NCBI GenBank assembly: GCA_023252015.1
Contig: JAHEXS010000032.1
Coordinates: 1-10,393, forward strand
DNA length: 10,393 bases
Direction: 5' to 3'
Source of the DNA: Candidatus Nitrosotenuis sp.
GTDB lineage: Archaea; Thermoproteota; Nitrososphaeria; Nitrososphaerales; Nitrosopumilaceae
Shown here: positions 1 to 5,201 of the stretch, in pieces
How positions within the stretch are numbered: the stretch's first letter is position 1
Layout of the letters: the number at the start of each line of letters is the position of its first letter
Translations under genes and position numbers: made by a program
The notes under the pieces: model-generated
Told to the model about the DNA's origin: nothing
The model's input: the letters and a program-made list of their open reading frames with translations, nothing else
Databases searched by the model: none

Positions 1-2
1 AA

Positions 3-152
3 GACACTATACATCTCATTAAGAAAATTGTCCAAAGTGGAATTATCGGACTTGACATTATGGAAGTCTGTCCAAAACATGATCTAAATAATCAAACATC
101 GCATCTTGCATCAAGGATGATTGGAGAAATTGTTTCTTCATGTAAGGTGTAA
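3..152 (+). CDS. Arginase/agmatinase/formiminoglutamase family protein, C-terminal fragment
   Basis: Partial gene that enters from the left edge of the window: 49 codons are open in this frame before TAA at 150-152. The fragment carries the C-terminal family pattern G-L-D-I-M-E-V-C-P-K-H-D followed by N, then a helix with S-H-L-A-S-R-M-I. It matches the last strand and helix of ureohydrolases (consensus roughly GxDxvEvnPxyD...TaxlAaxli). These enzymes are binuclear manganese hydrolases that release urea or a related product from guanidino compounds such as arginine or agmatine. The catalytic metal-binding motifs lie upstream of the window, so the substrate cannot be told. The Cys before the Pro is a small departure from the usual Asn. 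The family is fairly secure; the exact activity is unknown. Confidence 0.75.
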   Translation, partial: DTIHLIKKIVQSGIIGLDIMEVCPKHDLNNQTSHLASRMIGEIVSSCKV

Positions 153-157
153 AATAC

Positions 158-208
158 CCTTGATCAAGGTAAGAATTTTATTGCTAAAATGAATTAAGGG
201 TCATTTTA
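158..208. promoter_or_regulatory. Palindrome and two overlapping hairpins downstream of the arginase-family gene
   Basis: A perfect 12 bp palindrome (ccttgatcaagg, 158-169) lies six bases after the stop codon. Two inverted repeats follow: 175-180 with 185-190 (6 bp, 4-base loop) and 185-192 with 201-208 (8 bp, 8-base loop). They share the bases 185-190, so only one can form at a time. The stems are AT-rich and weak. They could be part of a transcript end, a regulator site, or chance in AT-rich DNA. Confidence 0.3.
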
Positions 209-315
209 CGAATTACAAAGGCAGATCTGATACAAGGCATGAACCTTTACAGAAAATAATCCTCAAAATAGATGCAGCTCAGTTGTCATGTTAAGCAACA
301 CAATGAACAGTTACC

Positions 316-322
316 TATAATT
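316..322 (+). promoter_or_regulatory. TATA element for the Fe-ADH gene
   Basis: The sequence tataatt is centred about 26 bp before the ATG at 345. This is the usual archaeal spacing to a transcription start, so the mRNA would begin at or next to the start codon. No Shine-Dalgarno sequence lies in front of the ATG, which fits leaderless translation. Confidence 0.5.
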
Positions 323-344
323 ACCATTCGACACACCACAAAAT

Positions 345-1289
345 ATGCACACAGTAAAAATTCCAAAAATTATTCATTTTGGTAAAGATGCATTATCAGA
401 AGCAGAATATCCAAAAAACGCACTTGTGATTACAACTGCGCCTCCACCGATATCGGCAAAGTGGCTGGCAAGGATGGGGATTCAGGACTACATGTTGTAT
501 GACAAGGTAGAACCAGAACCATCAATTGAAACAGTAAACCAAGTTGTCTCAGAATACAAGACAAAAAATCCATCGTGTATAATAGGACTTGGGGGCGGAA
601 GCTCACTAGACGTTGCAAAATATTCAGCGGCTGAGATGAAACTGGAAAAAATTCTCATTCCAACAACATTCGGAACAGGTGCAGAAATGACCACATACTG
701 CGTTCTGAAATTTGACGGAAAAAAGAAGCTATTACGAGAAGACAGATTCCTTGCAGACAGAGCAATAGTTGACGCATATTTCATGGATGGAACTCCTGAA
801 CAAATCGTCAAAAATTCAGTTTGTGACGCATGTGCACAGGCAACTGAGGGATATGATAGCAAGCTTGGAAACGAGTTCACACGAACCATGTGCAAGCAAG
901 CCTTTGAGGTTTTGTATGATGCAGTAATTAACAACAAACCAGAAAACTATCCGTACGGCTCGATGCTATCAGGAATAGGATTCGGTAATTGCTCTACAAC
1001 GCTAGGACATGCATTGTCATATGTCTTTTCAAACGAGGGTGTGGCTCACGGATATTCACTTTCGTCATGTACCACAGTAGCACACAAGTTCAACAAATCG
1101 ATCTTTTATGAGCAGTTCAAAGAAGTTATTGAAAAGCTAAAGTTTGACAGAATGTCCCTAAAGGCACCACTTGACCAAGCGGCAGACACAGTAATGACAG
1201 ACAAAGGCCACTTGGATCCAAACCCAAGATCAGTAACAAAGCAAGATGTCATCCAGTGTCTAAAAGACATCGTTGAAGGAAAACTCTAG
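345..1289 (+). CDS. Iron-type (group III) alcohol dehydrogenase, likely malonic/succinic semialdehyde reductase
   Basis: 314-residue NAD(P)-dependent alcohol dehydrogenase of the iron-dependent family. The N-terminal half is a dinucleotide-binding domain with the family motif GLGGGSSLDVAK (81-92), followed by PTTFGTGAEMT (106-116), which contacts the cofactor. The helical C-terminal half carries metal-site residues Asp161, His222 (in GHALSY) and His235 (in VAHGYS). The fourth usual ligand, a His four residues after the Asp, is Gln165 here. The protein is shorter than typical family members (about 380 residues), mostly through a compact C-terminal domain. From memory, a Nitrosopumilus maritimus protein of this kind (Nmar_1110) was characterised as a malonic semialdehyde reductase in the 3-hydroxypropionate/4-hydroxybutyrate cycle. 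I infer the same role here, reducing malonic semialdehyde to 3-hydroxypropionate in the cytoplasm. The start at 345 fits a TATA box 26 bp upstream. The gene appears monocistronic. Confidence 0.85.
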   Translation: MHTVKIPKIIHFGKDALSEAEYPKNALVITTAPPPISAKWLARMGIQDYMLYDKVEPEPSIETVNQVVSEYKTKNPSCIIGLGGGSSLDVAKYSAAEMKLEKILIPTTFGTGAEMTTYCVLKFDGKKKLLREDRFLADRAIVDAYFMDGTPEQIVKNSVCDACAQATEGYDSKLGNEFTRTMCKQAFEVLYDAVINNKPENYPYGSMLSGIGFGNCSTTLGHALSYVFSNEGVAHGYSLSSCTTVAHKFNKSIFYEQFKEVIEKLKFDRMSLKAPLDQAADTVMTDKGHLDPNPRSVTKQDVIQCLKDIVEGKL

Positions 1290-1346
1290 AACCTTCACAT
1301 AATTTCTCTTTTATTGTATTATACAGAAATCGCACAATTTACTAAA

Positions 1347-1354
1347 CTTAAATA
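1347..1354 (+). promoter_or_regulatory. TATA element for the LLM oxidoreductase operon
   Basis: The sequence cttaaata is centred about 28 bp before the ATG at 1379 but only about 13 bp before the ATG at 1364. A transcript driven by it would start near 1377, downstream of the first ATG, which favours 1379 as the real start. A weaker candidate for the 1364 start is the AT-rich stretch at 1334-1342. Confidence 0.5.
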
Positions 1355-1378
1355 ACGCAAAATATGACCAGAAAAAAG

Positions 1379-2464
1379 ATGCTGAAGTTCGGAATTCAAA
1401 ACGGGCTGAATGTTGCAAGAGCAGGCTTTAGCGAAGATCAAATCTTAACTGCTTGTTTACTTGCAGATAGAACCGGTTATGATTCTATTTGGTACATGGA
1501 TCACTCCAATGTGCCCCAATGGTCAAAGGCAATAGTAAACGACCCATGGGTTATGCTTTCTGCAATCGCCGCAACAACAAGACATGTAGAGATTGGCACA
1601 TGTGTTACTGATGCAATAAGAAGACATCCATCAAACATTGCACTTGCATCAATTACACTTGACAGAGTATCAAAGGGAAGAGCAACACTTGGAATCGGTG
1701 CGGGGGAAGCTCAAAATTTAAAAGAATTCAACATACCGTTTGACAACCCAGTAAGCAAATGGGAAGAACAATTACAAGTAATCAAGCTGTTGTTTGGTTC
1801 AAGTCCAGATAACAAAGTAGACTATAGCGGCAAGTATTATCAATTGGCACAGGCCTGCCTTCAGGCAAAACCAATCAGAAAACCACATCCACCAATATAC
1901 ATGGCAGCGGGTGGACAGCGAACACTAAAGATGACAGGAAAGTATGGGGACGGATGGCTACCCATAGGATACACTCCTGAACTCTTCGAAGATCATGCAA
2001 AGGTCATCAAAGAATCCATGAAGGAAAACAACAGAAGCCAAGAAGACAAAGACAATTTCCAATATGCATTAGATATCGATGTTTACTTTTCCGACGATGC
2101 CGAGGAATCTTGGGCAAAAATGAAGGAGGCAGTCAAGGTAAGCCTGTTCAAGCCAGAAGTTTTGCGAGTTCACGGAATAAAAGAAATCGAGGGCTTTGAT
2201 TTTAAGAAATATTTCACAGAATACTCCATGTCAAACCAAGACTGGATTGTAAAGATGAGAGAGGGTGCAACTACAATTCCTGACTCTGTTGCGCGATCAT
2301 CTGTTGCTGTCGGAACGCCAGATGATGTAATTCCAGTCTTTGAGCGATTCCTAGAGGCAGGAGTAAATCATTTTGTGATACGATTCTGGGGCTCTAACTA
2401 TTTTGGCTCAATTGACAAGTTTGCATCTAAAGTGATGCCATACTTTAAAGAAAAATACAAGTAA
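1379..2464 (+). CDS. LLM-class F420-dependent oxidoreductase (Mer-like, luciferase fold)
   Basis: 361-residue TIM-barrel flavin/F420 enzyme of the luciferase-like monooxygenase superfamily, the group containing methylenetetrahydromethanopterin reductase. Visible family features are the start MLKFGIQNG, Asp41-His42 after SIWYM, the strand GTCVTDAIRRHP (73-84), GRATLGIGAGE (100-110) around the cofactor phosphate loop, and PPIYMAAGG with GDGW (171-193). Thaumarchaea make F420 but are not methanogens, so such proteins are probably F420H2-dependent reductases of unknown substrate; the 'Mer' label should not be taken as function. An alternative ATG at 1364 would add MTRKK. I prefer 1379 because the TATA box at 1347-1354 would place the transcript start at about 1377 and because family members usually begin close to the first strand. 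The stop codon overlaps the ATG of the next gene by one base, so this is the first gene of a three-gene operon. Confidence 0.85.
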   Translation: MLKFGIQNGLNVARAGFSEDQILTACLLADRTGYDSIWYMDHSNVPQWSKAIVNDPWVMLSAIAATTRHVEIGTCVTDAIRRHPSNIALASITLDRVSKGRATLGIGAGEAQNLKEFNIPFDNPVSKWEEQLQVIKLLFGSSPDNKVDYSGKYYQLAQACLQAKPIRKPHPPIYMAAGGQRTLKMTGKYGDGWLPIGYTPELFEDHAKVIKESMKENNRSQEDKDNFQYALDIDVYFSDDAEESWAKMKEAVKVSLFKPEVLRVHGIKEIEGFDFKKYFTEYSMSNQDWIVKMREGATTIPDSVARSSVAVGTPDDVIPVFERFLEAGVNHFVIRFWGSNYFGSIDKFASKVMPYFKEKYK

Positions 2465-2661
2465 TGCCAGAGATCCCAAAAACAATCGAATCTACGGTTT
2501 GGAACGATGACAAAAAATGCTGGGACACATTTATCGTTCCAGTTGACGAATACCATGGGTTTACAGAATGTAGACATTGCCAAAAGCCCATATCTCACAA
2601 CGTAAAATCTGAAGGAAAGTTCAAAATAGTCTGGGTCAGGTGTGCCTGTACAAGACAATGA
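2464..2661 (+). CDS. Small CxxC/CxC protein, probable zinc ribbon, unknown function
   Basis: 65-residue protein with four cysteines arranged as a pair Cys36-x2-Cys39 (in TECRHCQK) and a second pair Cys60-x-Cys62 (in VRCACT). The 20-residue gap between the pairs is typical of a small zinc-binding knuckle fold. His38, His45 and His31 are also available. There is no signal peptide or membrane segment, so it is presumably cytoplasmic. It starts with an ATG that shares its A with the TAA of the LLM gene (TAATG) and ends in a TGA overlapping the next ATG (ATGA), so all three genes are probably translated in a coupled way. No Shine-Dalgarno is visible. It could be an accessory protein for the oxidoreductase or a nucleic-acid-binding peptide; nothing decides between these. 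I do not recognise a named family. Confidence 0.75.
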   Translation: MPEIPKTIESTVWNDDKKCWDTFIVPVDEYHGFTECRHCQKPISHNVKSEGKFKIVWVRCACTRQ

Positions 2662-3167
2662 GTCTAATAGAGTCGGCAGAGGCTTTTGCAAGGGCCAAAA
2701 ATGCAGACATTAATTTTTGCAAAAGCGTTGTGTTTAGGCTAAAGTCAATTGGAGTAAATGATGAGCAGGTACTATGTTGTGCCTTTTTGTGCCATTCAAA
2801 TTCAAGCTTTGATGAAATACACGCAAGGTTTGGACGCGAGATAGCAACATGTGTTACATCAATATCAAGAGATTTGACCCTACCAAGACTAAGACAGGAG
2901 GAGCAATACGTCAAGCAATTGCAAGACGCTCCATGGGAATCCATTTTGATCAAAATGTGCGAAATATCAGCAACTCTCAAAATCCTAAAGGATTCCGAAT
3001 TATCAAAAACCAAACGAAGTAAGATTCTCAAACAAAATGTTCACTATCTTAATGTGTTAAAAAAGAAAATTTCTGAAAATAAAATCAAGACGCCTGGAAT
3101 AGAAAGGCTACTAGATGGTGCCAACGAAACATTGATTCACTTTAAGCAAAGACCGATCAATTTCTAA
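2658..3167 (+). CDS. Degenerate HD-domain protein resembling the RelA/SpoT hydrolase domain
   Basis: 169-residue, mostly helical protein. I chose the ATG at 2658, which overlaps the previous stop as ATGA, over a GTG at 2640 that lies inside the upstream gene. Parts read like the hydrolase domain of RelA/SpoT-type enzymes: AFLCHS (42-47) sits where the family has AALLHD, followed by FDEIHARFGREIATCVTSISRD (like the helix with EEI..RFG.EVA.LV.GVTK), and LIKMCEISATLKIL (97-110) where the family has the vKlADRlhNlrtL helix. The catalytic residues are not conserved: the Asp of the HD pair is Ser47, the ADR Asp is Glu102, and the N-terminal segment with the first metal His is shortened. Hydrolysis of (p)ppGpp by the normal mechanism therefore seems unlikely. 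It may be a binding or regulatory pseudoenzyme. The family assignment is by eye from spacing and helix patterns and is moderate; that the gene is real is secure. Confidence 0.7.
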   Translation: MSLIESAEAFARAKNADINFCKSVVFRLKSIGVNDEQVLCCAFLCHSNSSFDEIHARFGREIATCVTSISRDLTLPRLRQEEQYVKQLQDAPWESILIKMCEISATLKILKDSELSKTKRSKILKQNVHYLNVLKKKISENKIKTPGIERLLDGANETLIHFKQRPINF

Positions 3168-3180
3168 AACATTGATGTGA

Positions 3181-3204
3181 ATTCAAAAAGACAAGCTTTT
3201 GAAT
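3181..3204. repeat. Inverted repeat after the HD-like gene
   Basis: Arms attcaaaa (3181-3188) and ttttgaat (3197-3204) are perfect reverse complements around an 8-base spacer, in which one more G-C pair (3190 with 3196) can form. It lies 14 bases after the HD-like stop and is followed by the T-rich run gattttattt, so it may mark the end of the upstream transcript. It sits about 20 bp before the TATA box of the next gene. Confidence 0.35.
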
Positions 3205-3226
3205 CAGATTTTATTTGCAGTCGTAT

Positions 3227-3235
3227 CTTAAATTT
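3227..3235 (+). promoter_or_regulatory. TATA element for the RusA-like gene
   Basis: The sequence cttaaattt is centred about 26 bp before the ATG at 3256, which predicts a leaderless transcript and shows that this gene is transcribed separately from the operon that ends at 3167. Confidence 0.55.
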
Positions 3236-3255
3236 GGACAAAATTCAGATGTGTC

Positions 3256-3663
3256 ATGAAGGGAGACATACTGCTGCAAAACGTTCAGGTAAAGGGCTTT
3301 GTTCCGGCAACTGCAGGTAAAAACGTAAAGGAAGGAAAAAAGAAGATTCGCGATACAGTTGAGACAAAGATTGGCAAAAACATAGACAATGTAAGGAAAC
3401 GTTGTGATGGTAAGCCGCTTTCAGTAAATGTGGTTTTTTATCTACAAAAGGACTCGGCGCATGCAAAAAAAGACCTAGACAGCCTCTCAAATGTATTGCT
3501 TGATGTGCTATCAAAGGAAATGTCAAGCAAAGACTCAGAGCCAGGCCTCAACATAATAAATGACGACAGCGTAATTTACAGAATAGTATTTGAGAAAAAA
3601 ATGGTAAATTCTGCTGAAGAGGAAGGACTCGCATTTTCAATTTACGAGTGGTCATACACATAG
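3256..3663 (+). CDS. RusA-like endonuclease-family protein
   Basis: 135-residue protein with the signature of the RusA Holliday-junction resolvase family: KKDLDSLSNVLLD (71-83) followed about 20 residues later by INDDSVIYRIVFEKK (101-115). In E. coli RusA (120 residues) the acidic residues at the equivalent sites bind Mg2+ and cut four-way junctions in dimer form. Asp73, Asp75, Asp83 and Asp103/Asp104 supply the acidic set here. The lysine that normally follows four residues after the second Asp (Lys76 in E. coli RusA) is Asn79, and the usual Asn after DLD is Ser76, so resolvase activity is uncertain. Archaea normally resolve junctions with Hjc, so this would be a second or diverged enzyme. 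In bacteria RusA genes are mostly phage-derived, but no phage genes are seen nearby. The start fits the TATA box 26 bp upstream. Confidence 0.7.
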   Translation: MKGDILLQNVQVKGFVPATAGKNVKEGKKKIRDTVETKIGKNIDNVRKRCDGKPLSVNVVFYLQKDSAHAKKDLDSLSNVLLDVLSKEMSSKDSEPGLNIINDDSVIYRIVFEKKMVNSAEEEGLAFSIYEWSYT

Positions 3664-3714
3664 GCTCTAGATAAGGGATTTTCAGGCTCAGGTTTAGTGC
3701 GTTTCCAAGCCAGG

Positions 3715-3737
3715 ATGAAAATGGTTTCATTTAATTA
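3715..3737 (+). promoter_or_regulatory. Promoter with inverted repeat for the PPOX-like gene
   Basis: A TATA element tttaatta (3730-3737) lies about 26 bp before the ATG at 3759. Directly in front of it and sharing its first T is a perfect inverted repeat atgaaa (3715-3720) / tttcat (3725-3730) with a 4-base spacer. This is where the BRE and an upstream operator would sit, so a repressor or activator could act here. The spacing supports a leaderless start; the operator role is a guess. Confidence 0.4.
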
Positions 3738-3758
3738 TAATAAATTACAATTTTTTCT

Positions 3759-4391
3759 ATGCAGCTATTAGGAAGACTGGAGATAAAATCAAAACAAAAA
3801 ATAGTTGAGTTTCTAAACCAAGAGCATGTAGGACGAATTTGCTCGATAGACAAAAACGGATTTCCCCAGATAATTCCAATGAACTTTATCATTCTAAACG
3901 ACGCAATCTACATGCATTCGCACACACGAGGCGAGAAGCTTGAAAACATAAAATCAAACAACAAGGTAGGCTTTGAAGTAGATAGAGAATTAGAGTTCTT
4001 GCCATCATATTTTACACATCCAACTGACGCGTCTCAGGCAGACACACTGTACATTAGCGTAGTAATCAAGGGAATCGGCATCATTGTTTCAGACAAAAAT
4101 GAAAAAACTTTGGCGCTAAACGGATTGATGGAAAAATATCAGCCAGAAGGAAACTATGAAAAACTCACACCAGATATGGAGGTAGTAAATGAGGTTGCAA
4201 TAATCAAGATAACCCCCCAGACAATGCGCGGAAAATACAAAATTGGCCAACACGTGAACAAGGATGCACGGAGCCAGCTTGCAAAAAAAATACTAGATCG
4301 AAACTCCCCAACCTCAAAAGAAACATTACGAATCATGGGTTTTGAGATTATAGAAAATGGCGTAAAAATGGTAAATGAACCAAACTGGTAA
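3759..4391 (+). CDS. Pyridoxamine 5'-phosphate oxidase-family flavoprotein (NimA-like)
   Basis: 210-residue protein with the FMN-binding split-barrel pattern of the PPOX/nitroimidazole-reductase-like family: GRICSIDKNGFPQIIPMNFIIL (25-46), then AIYMHSHTRGEKLENIKSNNKVGFEVDR (49-76), where the His-Ser and Gly-Glu-Lys-Leu stretch contacts the flavin phosphate in relatives. A central strand (VIKGIGIIV, 102-110) and PQTMRGKY (153-160) complete the barrel. About 50 residues after the barrel form a helical tail with few family matches. Members bind FMN, F420 or haem, and the redox partner here is unknown. It is probably a cytoplasmic dimer. The gene has its own TATA box with an adjoining inverted repeat, and its TAA directly abuts the stop of a convergent gene on the other strand. 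It is unlikely to make vitamin B6, because it looks more like the NimA subgroup than PdxH. Confidence 0.8.
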   Translation: MQLLGRLEIKSKQKIVEFLNQEHVGRICSIDKNGFPQIIPMNFIILNDAIYMHSHTRGEKLENIKSNNKVGFEVDRELEFLPSYFTHPTDASQADTLYISVVIKGIGIIVSDKNEKTLALNGLMEKYQPEGNYEKLTPDMEVVNEVAIIKITPQTMRGKYKIGQHVNKDARSQLAKKILDRNSPTSKETLRIMGFEIIENGVKMVNEPNW

Positions 4392-5063
4392 TTAGGAATT
4401 AGACAAGGTTCCAGTCATATCAATATGATATGGGACGTCTTTTTGTGCAAGATAAAACAATTGGTTCTGAATTAAGAGTGTTTGTTTGTTATTTTTGTCT
4501 GAGAGGATTGGATCATCCAATGTTCCTTTAATTACAAAAGAACCCACGGCATCAGACGTAAAGGTCATCAGAACATCGTTTCCTTTTATTGCAATTGACG
4601 AGTTTTCGACAGAAATTCTTGAATTATCAAATGTCATTTTTGCCTCAATTACTTCAAAATTCTCTAAATTAGAACCCAAAATGGGATGAATTTTCATTTC
4701 AAGGTAGGCAGGTTTCGATGCACTTGGAGAACCGGCATAATAGGTTCCACTCAAACTAAGTTGGAATTCTTTTTTTCCAAGTAGTTCAAGATTTGAAACA
4801 GGCTTGGTAGTCTTTTCTATTTTACTTGGCTTTTTTTCAGATACTGGTATTGGTGTGTCTTTTAATTCCACATCGGCAGATGCAGATGAGAGTACAGGAT
4901 TTTTTGTTATGGATATGGGTTGATTGTTATTTGGCATATCAATAATTTGAGAAATTTTTTCTTGTGGCGTTATTTTTTCTGCCAATCCAAAACCCCAGAA
5001 TGCAATTACAGATACAACTACAATTGAGCAAATACCGATCAAATGAGGATTATTACGTTGCAA
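4392..5063 (-). CDS. Membrane-anchored extracellular protein of unknown function
   Basis: 223-residue protein starting with TTG. A short basic start is followed by one hydrophobic segment (about 8-28, LIGICSIVVVSVIAFWGFGLA) that can serve as a signal anchor. A Pro/Ser/Lys-rich linker follows (about 45-90, rich in K-P and S-A). The C-terminal part (about 98-222) has alternating polar and hydrophobic residues typical of beta strands, beginning with FQLSLSGTYYAG, so a beta-sandwich outside the cell is likely. There is no lipobox cysteine and no catalytic motif that I recognise. The TTG start is supported by a minus-strand TATA (cttttaa, 5095-5089) about 28 bp upstream and by the absence of an in-frame ATG before residue 43. 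It diverges from uvrB and converges with the PPOX-like gene with no spacer. It could be a cell-surface or attachment protein. Confidence 0.7.
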   Translation of the reverse strand: MQRNNPHLIGICSIVVVSVIAFWGFGLAEKITPQEKISQIIDMPNNNQPISITKNPVLSSASADVELKDTPIPVSEKKPSKIEKTTKPVSNLELLGKKEFQLSLSGTYYAGSPSASKPAYLEMKIHPILGSNLENFEVIEAKMTFDNSRISVENSSIAIKGNDVLMTFTSDAVGSFVIKGTLDDPILSDKNNKQTLLIQNQLFYLAQKDVPYHIDMTGTLSNS

Positions 5064-5088
5064 TTAAGTCACATTTTTGGGTTTTTGC

Positions 5089-5095
5089 TTAAAAG
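5089..5095 (-). promoter_or_regulatory. TATA element for the membrane-anchored protein gene
   Basis: On the minus strand, cttttaa is centred about 28 bp before the TTG start at 5063. This is archaeal promoter spacing for a leaderless mRNA and is the main support for the TTG start. Confidence 0.45.
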
Positions 5096-5121
5096 ACAGA
5101 CGTATGATTCATCAGTGATTA

Positions 5122-5137
5122 ATACATAGCAATGTAT
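5122..5137. promoter_or_regulatory. Inverted repeat between divergent promoters
   Basis: Perfect 6 bp arms atacat / atgtat with a 4-base spacer lie in the 138 bp between the membrane protein gene and uvrB, between the two TATA elements and about 35 bp from each. The position fits an operator shared by both genes, but the repeat is short and AT-rich, so chance cannot be excluded. Confidence 0.25.
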
Positions 5138-5170
5138 CATAGACAGGTTACAGGAATATCAAACTCAATG

Positions 5171-5180
5171 CTTTAAATTT
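5171..5180 (+). promoter_or_regulatory. TATA element for uvrB
   Basis: The sequence ctttaaattt is the strongest TATA-like match in the window and is centred about 26 bp before the TTG at 5202. It predicts a leaderless transcript that begins at this TTG. Confidence 0.6.
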
Positions 5181-5201
5181 CACAAAATACGATCGGATCT
5201 G

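Noticed and set aside
488..937. A 149-codon open frame on the minus strand inside the alcohol dehydrogenase gene
   Set aside because: It is antisense to conserved Fe-ADH motifs and has no promoter or family likeness.
2640..2657. GTG at 2640 as start of the HD-like protein
   Set aside because: It would overlap the preceding gene by 22 bases, while the ATG at 2658 gives a standard 4-base ATGA overlap.
2658..3663. HD-like protein plus RusA-like protein as a toxin-antitoxin or phage-defence pair
   Set aside because: The two genes are separated by an 88 bp spacer and the RusA-like gene has its own promoter; neither has toxin features and there are no mobile genes around.
4486..4689. A 67-codon plus-strand frame opposite the membrane protein gene
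   Set aside because: The minus-strand gene has a signal anchor, a linker and a promoter; the plus frame has none of these.
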